Shown here piece after piece: positions 33,860 to 41,595 of a stretch of 64,000 nt of DNA. Position 1 is the first letter of the stretch; every line of letters starts with the position of its first letter. Under the pieces are notes generated by a model. It did no database searches and had not been told where the DNA came from. It was given only the letters and a program-made list of their open reading frames with translations. A program made the position numbers and the translations under genes. Origin of the DNA: Leeuwenhoekiella marinoflava DSM 3653 (lineage in GTDB: Bacteria > Bacteroidota > Bacteroidia > Flavobacteriales > Flavobacteriaceae); the NCBI RefSeq assembly GCF_900129005.1, contig NZ_FQUN01000010.1, positions 124,001-188,000 of the forward strand, in the 5' to 3' direction.

Positions 33860-36306
33860 ACCAATCCCATTTTTTCCAGATGTGCAGTTACCTTGTTTTC
33901 TAAATCAAGGGTTTCGGTATCCAGTTCATTTAAAGTATGCTCATAGCGGGCAGCCAATTCTTTAATGCGGTTTGCCAAACGCTGGGAAATGCCGTCTATT
34001 TCGGTCTGCATATCGGCATACAGGCTTGCCAGCCATTTGTCTTCTACCACAAGTTTTCGCACTTCAGCTTCGGTAAGTTTGCCGTATTGCGCTAAAGTGT
34101 TTTTGTCCAGTTCGGCTTCGGCAGCTTTAATGTCTTTTTTAAGGTTCGCTTCTTTGGTGTAGAGCTTTAGCCACTTTTTGGCAACCTGTAAATCGGTAAC
34201 CAGTTTATCGCCATAAGCTGCATCCGGTTCGGCTGCCATTGCCGTTTGCTGGGGTTGGGCTTCAGCCTTTAATTCTTTACTCACCCGCGTTACTTCAGCT
34301 TTATTAATTTTGTCCAAACTACCAAAAGCCCCGTCATCGCCACTGTGCTCTTCCTCTAGCGAGGAGCGCTCGGCTTGTGTGGTTTCCAGCTCGCCCTGTA
34401 AAGCTTCCAGCGCCTGTTGCTCTTCGGCTAAATAGGTATTGATTACCAAAGCCTTTGGGATGAGTTCGCACGTCCAGCCCTTGTCAACTTCCTTTCCTCG
34501 GTTATTCTTTTCAATGATGCGCTGTACCTTAGCCACCCAGCCTTCTTCCACCAGCATATACACATCGTCTTTAAGGGTAGCACCCCAGTAGTTCATCAAA
34601 TGCTGATACACCTCATAACGGCCTATAAGCGGTTTGTTTGCATAGCGTTGCAGCAGGTCTTCGGCGATCTGCTTAATAAACGCCTTGGGTTTGGTGTCTT
34701 CATCAATGGCATTCATCTCTGGGAGGTTGGCTTCTTTAAATTCGGCAAACAAGGTGTCAAGCTGCGTGTTGTAGCTCAAAAAATCGGGATGGTTAAAAAT
34801 GGTTTCTTTAATATCCCCTTTCGCGACATTCAACTTCGAATAGCCCTCCCGTATGGGCGTAAACAATTCTTTACGCAAATTGGGGTACACTTCCCAATAG
34901 GCCTGCAAATCATCAATATCCTTTTGCGGGATGCCGCCGTTAAGGTGCGCGTTTAAATCCTGTATATCCTCATCTTCCTGCGTATCTATATATCTGGGAA
35001 TATTGAGGTTGTATTCATTCTTTTCAATCTCTTCAAAAGGCACCAGACGCGAATATTTGGCAAGCTCCCACTGATTGTTAAACACGTCAACAATCTTGTG
35101 CAAGTCCTGCTCGCGCAGGCGGTTTTTGTTTCCGTCTTTTATAAAGCCCTTACTGGCATCAATCATAAAGATCCCAGTGCGGCTTTCGCTATGTTCCTTA
35201 TCAATTACAAGAATACAGGCAGGGATACCCGTACCGTAAAACAGGTTTGCCGGCAGGCCTATGATGCCTTTAATCCATTTGCGTTCTATGATATTCTGGC
35301 GGATGCCTGCTTCGGCATTACCGCGAAACAACACCCCGTGTGGCAGGATCACCGCGCCTTTCCCGGTGCTTTTCAGCGAAGCTAAAATATGCAGTAAAAA
35401 GGCATAATCACCATTCTTCTCAGGTGGCACCCCATAACCCTGAAAGCGCTTGTACTCATCCTGAAGCGGCGCAATCCCGTTGCTCCAGTTCTTTAATGAA
35501 AAAGGTGGATTGGCCACCACAAAGTCAAAGCGTTTTAGATTCCCGTCTTCGTCTGTAGTCTGCGGGTTTGCCAGGGTATTCTTGCCGTAAATAGTCGCCT
35601 CGGGATACCCGTGCAACCACATATTCATAATAGCCAGACCTTTGGTAGCAATGTCTTTTTCCTGCCCGTAAATGGTGAGACCGTTAGGGGCTTCCTCAGC
35701 TACCTTAAGTAACAGCGAACCCGAGCCACAGGTAGGATCGTAGGCTGTGTAGGATGGCACATCGGCTTTATCAACGTCCAGTACTTTTGCCAAAATGCGC
35801 GAAACCTCAGCCGGAGTATAAAATTGTCCTTTGCTTTTACCGCTTTCGGTTGCGAAGTGACGCATGAGGTATTCATAGGCATCGCCCAGAATATCGTCAT
35901 CTTCGGCGCGGTTGTTTTTAAAGTTAAGCGCCGGATTCTCAAAAATGGCGATGAGTTTAGAGAGTCGGTCTATTTTTTCCTGACCACTGCCCAGTTTATC
36001 ATCGTCGTTAAAATCTACGAGTTCCATCGAACCCTCGAGGCCGTTAGCGGCAAAGAGCGGTCTTAGTATTTTTTTGTTGATATCGTCGCCAATGCTGTCT
36101 TTACCTTTAAGTGCGATCATATCTTCAAAAGACGCGCCCTCCGGAACCACGATCAGGTCATTCTTCCCCGCGTATTTATCGCTTACATACTTTACAAAAA
36201 GCATCGTAAGCACATAATCTTTGTATTGGGAGGCATCCATCCCGCCGCGCAATTCGTCGCAACTTGCCCAGAGTGAGCTGTATAAATCTGATTTTTTTAT
36301 GGCCAT
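33850..36306 (-). CDS. hsdM: Type I restriction enzyme, M (adenine methyltransferase) subunit
   Basis: An 818-residue HsdM that methylates adenine at the target with HsdS. The N-terminal helical HsdM_N domain is at about 1-140; the SAM motif DPTCGSGSLLLKVAE is at about 190-205, and the catalytic NPPF motif (VVANPPFSLKNW) at about 275. It is about 300 residues longer than a typical HsdM. The extra C-terminal part is helical and rich in charged residues, with a coiled-coil-like ending (AAEAELDKNTLAQYGKL and KVTAHLEKMG). It is the first gene of the restriction operon; 70 bases upstream start the neighbouring genes. Confidence 0.96.
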   Translation of the reverse strand: MAIKKSDLYSSLWASCDELRGGMDASQYKDYVLTMLFVKYVSDKYAGKNDLIVVPEGASFEDMIALKGKDSIGDDINKKILRPLFAANGLEGSMELVDFNDDDKLGSGQEKIDRLSKLIAIFENPALNFKNNRAEDDDILGDAYEYLMRHFATESGKSKGQFYTPAEVSRILAKVLDVDKADVPSYTAYDPTCGSGSLLLKVAEEAPNGLTIYGQEKDIATKGLAIMNMWLHGYPEATIYGKNTLANPQTTDEDGNLKRFDFVVANPPFSLKNWSNGIAPLQDEYKRFQGYGVPPEKNGDYAFLLHILASLKSTGKGAVILPHGVLFRGNAEAGIRQNIIERKWIKGIIGLPANLFYGTGIPACILVIDKEHSESRTGIFMIDASKGFIKDGNKNRLREQDLHKIVDVFNNQWELAKYSRLVPFEEIEKNEYNLNIPRYIDTQEDEDIQDLNAHLNGGIPQKDIDDLQAYWEVYPNLRKELFTPIREGYSKLNVAKGDIKETIFNHPDFLSYNTQLDTLFAEFKEANLPEMNAIDEDTKPKAFIKQIAEDLLQRYANKPLIGRYEVYQHLMNYWGATLKDDVYMLVEEGWVAKVQRIIEKNNRGKEVDKGWTCELIPKALVINTYLAEEQQALEALQGELETTQAERSSLEEEHSGDDGAFGSLDKINKAEVTRVSKELKAEAQPQQTAMAAEPDAAYGDKLVTDLQVAKKWLKLYTKEANLKKDIKAAEAELDKNTLAQYGKLTEAEVRKLVVEDKWLASLYADMQTEIDGISQRLANRIKELAARYEHTLNELDTETLDLENKVTAHLEKMGLVWN

Positions 36307-36376
36307 TTGTTACGTTTTAATGCTGTCCAAGATAAGTATTACAATAGTTTTAAAAGCCTGTACTTTCAAGACAAGA

Positions 36377-36742
36377 TCAATAACAATTGCATTGTCGCTT
36401 TATAATATATTTATGGAAACGCTCTCCATAGGATTTTCCAATATCGTACAAGCCATAATAAAAATAGTCCCAGGATGTGGATGGTATACCGCAAAAAATA
36501 TACTCCTTGGTATATATGCTATATTCATCCTTTTTTATCTCAGCAACCACGAGAATCGTATTATCAATAGTATAAGCAGTAACTTTCTTCAACCAAGAGG
36601 AATCGTAGAGTTGATAACTGCTTACCTCAGCCTTTTTGTAACCATTTTTCTTTACGTAATCCAGTAGATCCAAACAGGCTACATCTTGAGCTTGAGAAAA
36701 AAATGTTGTGATAAGTAATACAAGGAGTAGTGCTTTTTTCAT
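36377..36742 (-). CDS. Small secreted KTSC-like protein
   Basis: A 121-residue protein with a signal peptide (MKKALLLVLLITTFFSQAQ). The mature part has VVAEIKKDEYSIYTKEYIFCGIPSTSWDYFYYGLYDIGKSYGERFHKYI, which resembles the KTSC pattern (a strand ending in Y-x-F-x-x-V-P, then a helix and S-x-G-x-x-F-N/H-x-x-I). The motif is only suggestive. It lies between the glycine-rich membrane protein and hsdM, so it may be a cargo gene of the island. Confidence 0.5.
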   Translation of the reverse strand: MKKALLLVLLITTFFSQAQDVACLDLLDYVKKNGYKKAEVSSYQLYDSSWLKKVTAYTIDNTILVVAEIKKDEYSIYTKEYIFCGIPSTSWDYFYYGLYDIGKSYGERFHKYIIKRQCNCY

Positions 36743-36763
36743 AAAGTATATTATATTAAAGTT

Positions 36764-37621
36764 TTAAGATATTTGGACTCCATTTAAATTTTTAGTCAAC
36801 AGCTCTATAGTTTTCATATATGATTTTAATTCATCCTTTTCTATTTCGCTGAATTTATCATAATTAAGTGGAGCATATTTATTGAGATAATCGTAATGAG
36901 GCTGACTCGTCTCAGCTATTTTAGTGATTAATTTAGAATCGGACTCTAATTCGTTTTTAGCTTTAGGGCACCCCTCAGTTATTAGAGCTTTTAAATTTTT
37001 AATTTCTCGCTTAAGCTCTTTAATTTTTTTATTGGCTTTTAGAAAAGAGTATGTACCCGATCCCAGTACCGAAAGTGTAGAAGCTGCTATTCCAATTGGG
37101 CCGAATAAAGCCAACAGCGTAGTCCCCGCAGCCATTCCACCGCCACCAGCTACAATGGCTCCTCCACCTAACCAAGCAAGAATAGCATTAGAAGCAGCCG
37201 CGCCCGAGAGAGCAGATATTGCAGTCCCGGTTGAGGCAATACCATAAGTTGAAGCCATGGCAGTAGCTGCTGTAGGGCCTAATGTTGCCACGCTTATGCC
37301 CATTATAGTTGCACTGGCTCCTACAATTGTTTCAGTTTTATAAGAGTGCTCTTTTAAATTTGAATGATATTCCTTTTTAATATTCTCAAAATTCTGAGAG
37401 GCGCTTTTATACTCTTCTAAAATCAAAAAATATTCAACTGGAAGGGCAACAACTCGAGTAAGTAATCTTTCTGTTTTAAGTATTAAATTTTCAGCTAACT
37501 CAGATTTAATTTTATAATTACTAGACCCTACTTCATTTAATTCCTCTACAGCTAAATTATAATTAACTAGGGTTGATTTGAGCTTATCCTCGAGCTCCTT
37601 TATCTCCTTTTTTTTAAACAT
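36764..37621 (-). CDS. Coiled-coil protein with a glycine/alanine-rich hydrophobic core
   Basis: A 285-residue protein with three parts: a charged helical N-terminus (about 1-92), a long hydrophobic segment rich in Gly, Ala, Ser and Thr (about 98-195, with ALSGAAASNAILAWLGGGAI and VAGGGGMAAGTTLLALFGPIG), and a charged coiled-coil C-terminus (about 196-280). The hydrophobic part could form membrane-inserting helices of glycine-zipper type, as in pore-forming or effector proteins, but I know of no assigned activity. There is no signal peptide. It stands within the defence island. Confidence 0.55.
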   Translation of the reverse strand: MFKKKEIKELEDKLKSTLVNYNLAVEELNEVGSSNYKIKSELAENLILKTERLLTRVVALPVEYFLILEEYKSASQNFENIKKEYHSNLKEHSYKTETIVGASATIMGISVATLGPTAATAMASTYGIASTGTAISALSGAAASNAILAWLGGGAIVAGGGGMAAGTTLLALFGPIGIAASTLSVLGSGTYSFLKANKKIKELKREIKNLKALITEGCPKAKNELESDSKLITKIAETSQPHYDYLNKYAPLNYDKFSEIEKDELKSYMKTIELLTKNLNGVQIS

Positions 37622-37663
37622 AGTTTATCAGTAAAATTTTAAACATTTTAAATACTATGATAT

Positions 37664-37900
37664 TTATCCATTTGGTAACATCATATTCCTCATATCGCCT
37701 TCATCATAACCATCATCTAAATCATTCTCTTCTTTGAAGTTTTGAAACTGCCTATTTAAAGCATCCCATTCGCGACTATCGTCTTGAGCTTCCATCAAGT
37801 CCGATTCTAATTGCAGAACTCCATCATAATCTTCTTGCCCTTCCTCATAAAGTTTTACTAGTTCTTCTAGTTCAATTCCCAATTCGTCTAAATCTCGCAT
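37664..37900 (-). CDS. Small acidic protein, unknown
   Basis: A 78-residue, strongly acidic protein (ELVKLYEEGQEDYDGVLQLE and EWDALNRQFQNFKEENDLDDG) with no cysteines, signal peptide or membrane segment. It looks helical. It begins 18 bases after the stop of the larger nuclease-fold protein gene, so it belongs to the same unit. A charge-masking or inhibitor role is conceivable but not shown. Confidence 0.55.
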   Translation of the reverse strand: MRDLDELGIELEELVKLYEEGQEDYDGVLQLESDLMEAQDDSREWDALNRQFQNFKEENDLDDGYDEGDMRNMMLPNG

Positions 37901-37918
37901 ATCTGTTAAGTGTTTGTG

Positions 37919-39277
37919 TTATCCCAACTTTTTAAACTCAAAGTGATAGGTAAATAAATTAACCTCTTCATCTGTTTTTACCATTTCGATTAAACTATTT
38001 GTAGCCTGGTGTAAGCAAATGATTCCTTTAACCGTTTTACTTGTTCCTTTTTTCACCCCCTTTATATAGCGCTTAACTTGATTATAAACTTCAATACCGG
38101 CATCATTTCTTTTAAGCTCTAAAACATATAACGTATCGGTTTTCTTATCAATTAGCAACAGGTCTATTATCCCCTTAATATTCGGATTTGTATATTGTTT
38201 TCCATAACCCGCGTTGTCTTGATATACTTCTAAATCTTTACCAAAAACCTGCATACCGTATTTGATCTGGAGTTCAATTAAATCTTCAAGATTTTTTTCA
38301 AGAGCTAACCGGTTTGCGCTTACAAAGTCATTAATCCCAAAAGCTCTTTTCTTATGAAAAATTGGAGGTAAAATTTTATTGGCTGTTTCCTGTCGACTAA
38401 TCTTATCCGAAACTGATTCAAGAAGGAATTCAATCAAAGTAGAATCGGGTCTGAGCTTTTTAACACGTTCTAAGAACTTTACAGCTTTCTTATAATTGGT
38501 CTGCTTATCTAAGGCGACAATGTAATTATTAACCCAAATATCAAAGTCAGTCTTATCATCAATATTAGCTGTATAACTTTCTGTAATCGCTATAAGTGAT
38601 TTTAAATCAAAAAGAGTTAACAAAACGTCCCCGTTTTCTTCTGCCGTTTTAAATTCACCAATACTCACAGAAGCGCTAAGAATATATTGACACAGATCAT
38701 AGCTTAAAAGGCGTAAATCTGTGTCCTCATTTAATTGCGGTGCACTTTTTTGCAATTCTTGAATGTCTGTTAACACAGCTTGAAAAAGACGTCTGGCATT
38801 TTTATAATTCTCTAAATTATAATAACAAACCGCCAGATAGTAATCTCCTAATTGATTATCAATGGTATTGAAATAAAATAAAGCTATCTCAGGGGTATCT
38901 TCAGTAAGTAATTCGACACCTCGTATAAAATTATAAGCCATTGGTTCGCTCTCACCTTGCAACGTTAATTGTTGCTTTACATACTCATATTGCTCGTCTG
39001 ATATCATTCCAAAAAAGAACTTGTGACTCAAAAGATAATTTATTGGCGCCTCGGAAATATCCTTTATAACATCGCTCACGTAATAATCTAGAAAGCTATC
39101 CGGCAGTGTGGCTAGCACTTCTTCAAAACGATTGTAATCACTGTAAACAATATGTATTTGAAGATCCAGCATCGCCTGATAAGCTTTAAATGCTGATTCC
39201 CGTGTTTGTTCTTCACAAGCTTTTATTGCCAGTCTGTAAAAGCGTTGTAAGCCAGCTTCATCTTCGTATTTATTCAT
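37919..39277 (-). CDS. Helical-repeat protein with C-terminal PD-(D/E)XK nuclease fold
   Basis: A 452-residue protein. Residues about 100-330 are helical repeats (TPR-like: GDYYLAVCYYNLENYKNARRLFQAVL). The C-terminal 120 residues read as a PD-(D/E)XK domain: IKGIIDLLLIDKKTDTLYVLELKRND, with the Asp of IDLL and Glu and Lys of LELK intact, and the neighbouring IEVYNQVKRYIKG helix and conserved IICLH strand. It is a probable nuclease guided by its repeat region. The close paralogue next to it (39328-40701) lacks the Glu. The pair probably acts together. Confidence 0.75.
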   Translation of the reverse strand: MNKYEDEAGLQRFYRLAIKACEEQTRESAFKAYQAMLDLQIHIVYSDYNRFEEVLATLPDSFLDYYVSDVIKDISEAPINYLLSHKFFFGMISDEQYEYVKQQLTLQGESEPMAYNFIRGVELLTEDTPEIALFYFNTIDNQLGDYYLAVCYYNLENYKNARRLFQAVLTDIQELQKSAPQLNEDTDLRLLSYDLCQYILSASVSIGEFKTAEENGDVLLTLFDLKSLIAITESYTANIDDKTDFDIWVNNYIVALDKQTNYKKAVKFLERVKKLRPDSTLIEFLLESVSDKISRQETANKILPPIFHKKRAFGINDFVSANRLALEKNLEDLIELQIKYGMQVFGKDLEVYQDNAGYGKQYTNPNIKGIIDLLLIDKKTDTLYVLELKRNDAGIEVYNQVKRYIKGVKKGTSKTVKGIICLHQATNSLIEMVKTDEEVNLFTYHFEFKKLG

Positions 39278-39327
39278 ATGGGTCGTGTAGTTTTATTTAA
39301 TCACTTCTCTAAACTATTCCAAGATCA

Positions 39328-40701
39328 TCATCCCAACTTTTTAAACGCAACCTGATAGCTAAAAAGTTCGATGCTGTCATCCTCTTTGACTTTAGCGATC
39401 AAAGCTTCTTTGGGTTGATGTAAACAAATAATACCCCGTACCGGTTTCTCTGTATGTTGTTCCAAACCTTGCGTATAGCGTTTGATCTGGTCATACACGG
39501 CTACACCGGCGGTATTGGGTTTAAGTACTACCGCATAAAGTATATCTGCAGCCGTATCCATAAGCACCAAATCTATTAACCCGGTTACATGAGGTACCGC
39601 ATAGTGTTTTCCGTATCCGTATTCATCGTGATACACCGCTAAGCGTTTACCAAAAACCGGCATCCCGGCGTCGATTTGCTGTTCTACCAAATCTTCGAGC
39701 TTCTCTGCTCCGGCAAAGCGTTTGCCCTTTAGGAATTCCTTTAACCCATAGGCCTTTTCTTTATGCAATATGGGCGCTAAAATGGAGTCCGCAAATAGCT
39801 GTCGATCTAATTGATCTGCGCTGTTTTGCAGTCTGCGTTGAATCAGGCTGGCTTCGGGGCTTAAACGCATGCTTTCTTCCAGCAAGGCTTTGGCTTCTTT
39901 GTATTTGCGAAGTTTTACCAAAGCAGTCGTATAATTGTTTACAAAGACTTCAAAATCTGTTAGGTCCTCGGCGTCTGTGGTATTGCGCTTAGCAAGTGCT
40001 GTCATCTCCTTAAGTGAAAATTCCTGCAGTATCAGTTGAGCCATACGTTCGGCTTCTTTATAGTCCTCCAGCAAGACATTAGCCCCCAAGGCATAGTGGC
40101 TGAGGTCATACAGCAAGTACCCATAAGTTTCGTGCGTTTGAAATTCTTCAAAGTCCTCTTGAAGGCTTAAAAGTGACTCAAACAATGCCTGAAGAAGTTG
40201 TTTGGCATTTTCATAATCCTTTAAATGGTAGTAGCACATCCCTGAGAAATACTGGCCTAACTCACTGTCAATTTTAGTGAAGTACGGTAGCGCCAGTTCC
40301 GGACTGCTTTGCATAAAGAGCTCAATACCGCATATAAAGTCATAAGCTGCTGGAGCATCTGCTCCTTTCACCTTCAATTGGTGCTTTACATAAGCATAGT
40401 GTTCATCGGTGAGTAAGCCTAGAATACTTTGATGATCTATAAGATACAAAAGCGGATTAACGTCAATTTCTTCAATCATGTCCGCTACATACAGGTCGAA
40501 AAAGCTGTAGGGCAGCGTTTCCAATACGTCCCCAAAGCGCTCGTGGTCATGCGTAACAAGAAGTGCTTGAACCTCCTCCATCGCTTCATAAGCCATGGCT
40601 GAAGCTTCTTCGGTTTGTACTAGTGCGGCTTGAAGCGCAAGGGTGTAAAACCGCTCAAGTCCGGCTGCGTCTTCGTCATCGTATGGATTACTCGTATTCA
40701 T
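39328..40701 (-). CDS. Paralogue of the helical-repeat/nuclease-fold protein with degraded active site
   Basis: A 457-residue protein collinear with its neighbour (37919-39277), from the N-terminus (ERFYTLALQAAL against QRFYRLAIKACE) to the C-terminal strand. The PD-(D/E)XK core is VTGLIDLVLMD and then LYAVVLKPNTAGVAVYDQIKRY: the Asp is kept and the Lys of VLK is kept, but the Glu of LELK is replaced by Val, so metal-dependent cleavage is doubtful. It may be a binding partner of the active copy. It is upstream in the same run, 50 bases before the next gene. Confidence 0.75.
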   Translation of the reverse strand: MNTSNPYDDEDAAGLERFYTLALQAALVQTEEASAMAYEAMEEVQALLVTHDHERFGDVLETLPYSFFDLYVADMIEEIDVNPLLYLIDHQSILGLLTDEHYAYVKHQLKVKGADAPAAYDFICGIELFMQSSPELALPYFTKIDSELGQYFSGMCYYHLKDYENAKQLLQALFESLLSLQEDFEEFQTHETYGYLLYDLSHYALGANVLLEDYKEAERMAQLILQEFSLKEMTALAKRNTTDAEDLTDFEVFVNNYTTALVKLRKYKEAKALLEESMRLSPEASLIQRRLQNSADQLDRQLFADSILAPILHKEKAYGLKEFLKGKRFAGAEKLEDLVEQQIDAGMPVFGKRLAVYHDEYGYGKHYAVPHVTGLIDLVLMDTAADILYAVVLKPNTAGVAVYDQIKRYTQGLEQHTEKPVRGIICLHQPKEALIAKVKEDDSIELFSYQVAFKKLG

Positions 40702-40816
40702 AAGGCTTTAGGTTATCAATTCTCTAAACCAGTTGAGGATCCTCACTAGGGCAAGGATGTCGAGTTCGCAATTGCGCAGATAAAAGAACCCAATTTATCA
40801 TGCGTGGAGTGATTCA

Positions 40817-41122
40817 TTAATTTTTAAATTTTTCTGTTTCTAAAAATAGGGAAGCTAGCAGACCTACAGCAACTAAAACATCAACTATATTCCATAACGT
40901 ACGTCCCAGTGCGATTTTGAGCAAGGGCTGAAACAAAATGGCCAAGGCTAAATAGATAAATGCACCCCCGGTATTCCCTTTCTGATACGATGTATAGGCT
41001 AACCAAGCAAAACCAATCAGTGCACAAAAACGTACAAATTCATAATAGCCATAGGGTAATTGAAATAAGCAGAGCAGGAAAAGAATGGATAGTGCTAGTT
41101 TTATAACTACAGATAGATGCAT
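40817..41122 (-). CDS. DUF6804-like small membrane protein
   Basis: A 101-residue protein with about four hydrophobic segments (LALSILFLLCLFQLPYGYYEF; FCALIGFAWLAYTSYQ; GAFIYLALAILFQPL; VDVLVAVGLLASLFL). It resembles the DUF6804 family of small bacterial membrane proteins, with unknown function. It is the last gene of the six-gene membrane operon; the start lies 15 bases after the previous stop. Confidence 0.65.
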   Translation of the reverse strand: MHLSVVIKLALSILFLLCLFQLPYGYYEFVRFCALIGFAWLAYTSYQKGNTGGAFIYLALAILFQPLLKIALGRTLWNIVDVLVAVGLLASLFLETEKFKN

Positions 41123-41137
41123 AACTGCGAATTGAAT

Positions 41138-41584
41138 TTAATAAATTGAAAACGTATTGCTATTGATAAAAGCCTCATAGGCATTTACGCTAAGATGCAA
41201 CAGGCACAGATTGATTGTTATCCATAAAACCGGTTTTAAAAAATTAAGATCAGCGCGCTTCATCATCCCTCCAATCCCCTCTGCGAACAGATAGGAAATT
41301 AAAATCAAAATACCATTGGCTACAATAACCAAAGATGTACTTGCTATTAAGGTGAACGTCTCACTACTTTCTGCATTCAGAAATGTAATGTAATTCATCA
41401 CCCATTTATGGGTTAAAAAGACTGCCGTAACAAGATTAAAGTTAAGCGCCAGGACATTATAGACCAGCGGCATATTTTCTTTATTTAAAAATGCCTCATT
41501 GCTGTACTTTTTCAGAATTATTCGGTTTCCGAAATAGATAAGGACTAAATAAAATAAAAAGGTTAAAATGGTGATGTAGAACAT
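41138..41584 (-). CDS. Four-helix membrane protein, unknown
   Basis: A 148-residue integral membrane protein with four predicted segments (FYITILTFLFYLVLIYFG; YNVLALNFNLVTAVFL; LIASTSLVIVANGILILISY; LKPVLWITINLCLLHLSV). No known motif. It starts 11 bases after the transglutaminase-like gene and probably is translated with it. Confidence 0.6.
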   Translation of the reverse strand: MFYITILTFLFYLVLIYFGNRIILKKYSNEAFLNKENMPLVYNVLALNFNLVTAVFLTHKWVMNYITFLNAESSETFTLIASTSLVIVANGILILISYLFAEGIGGMMKRADLNFLKPVLWITINLCLLHLSVNAYEAFINSNTFSIY

Positions 41585-41595
41585 AAGGCTGTGTT

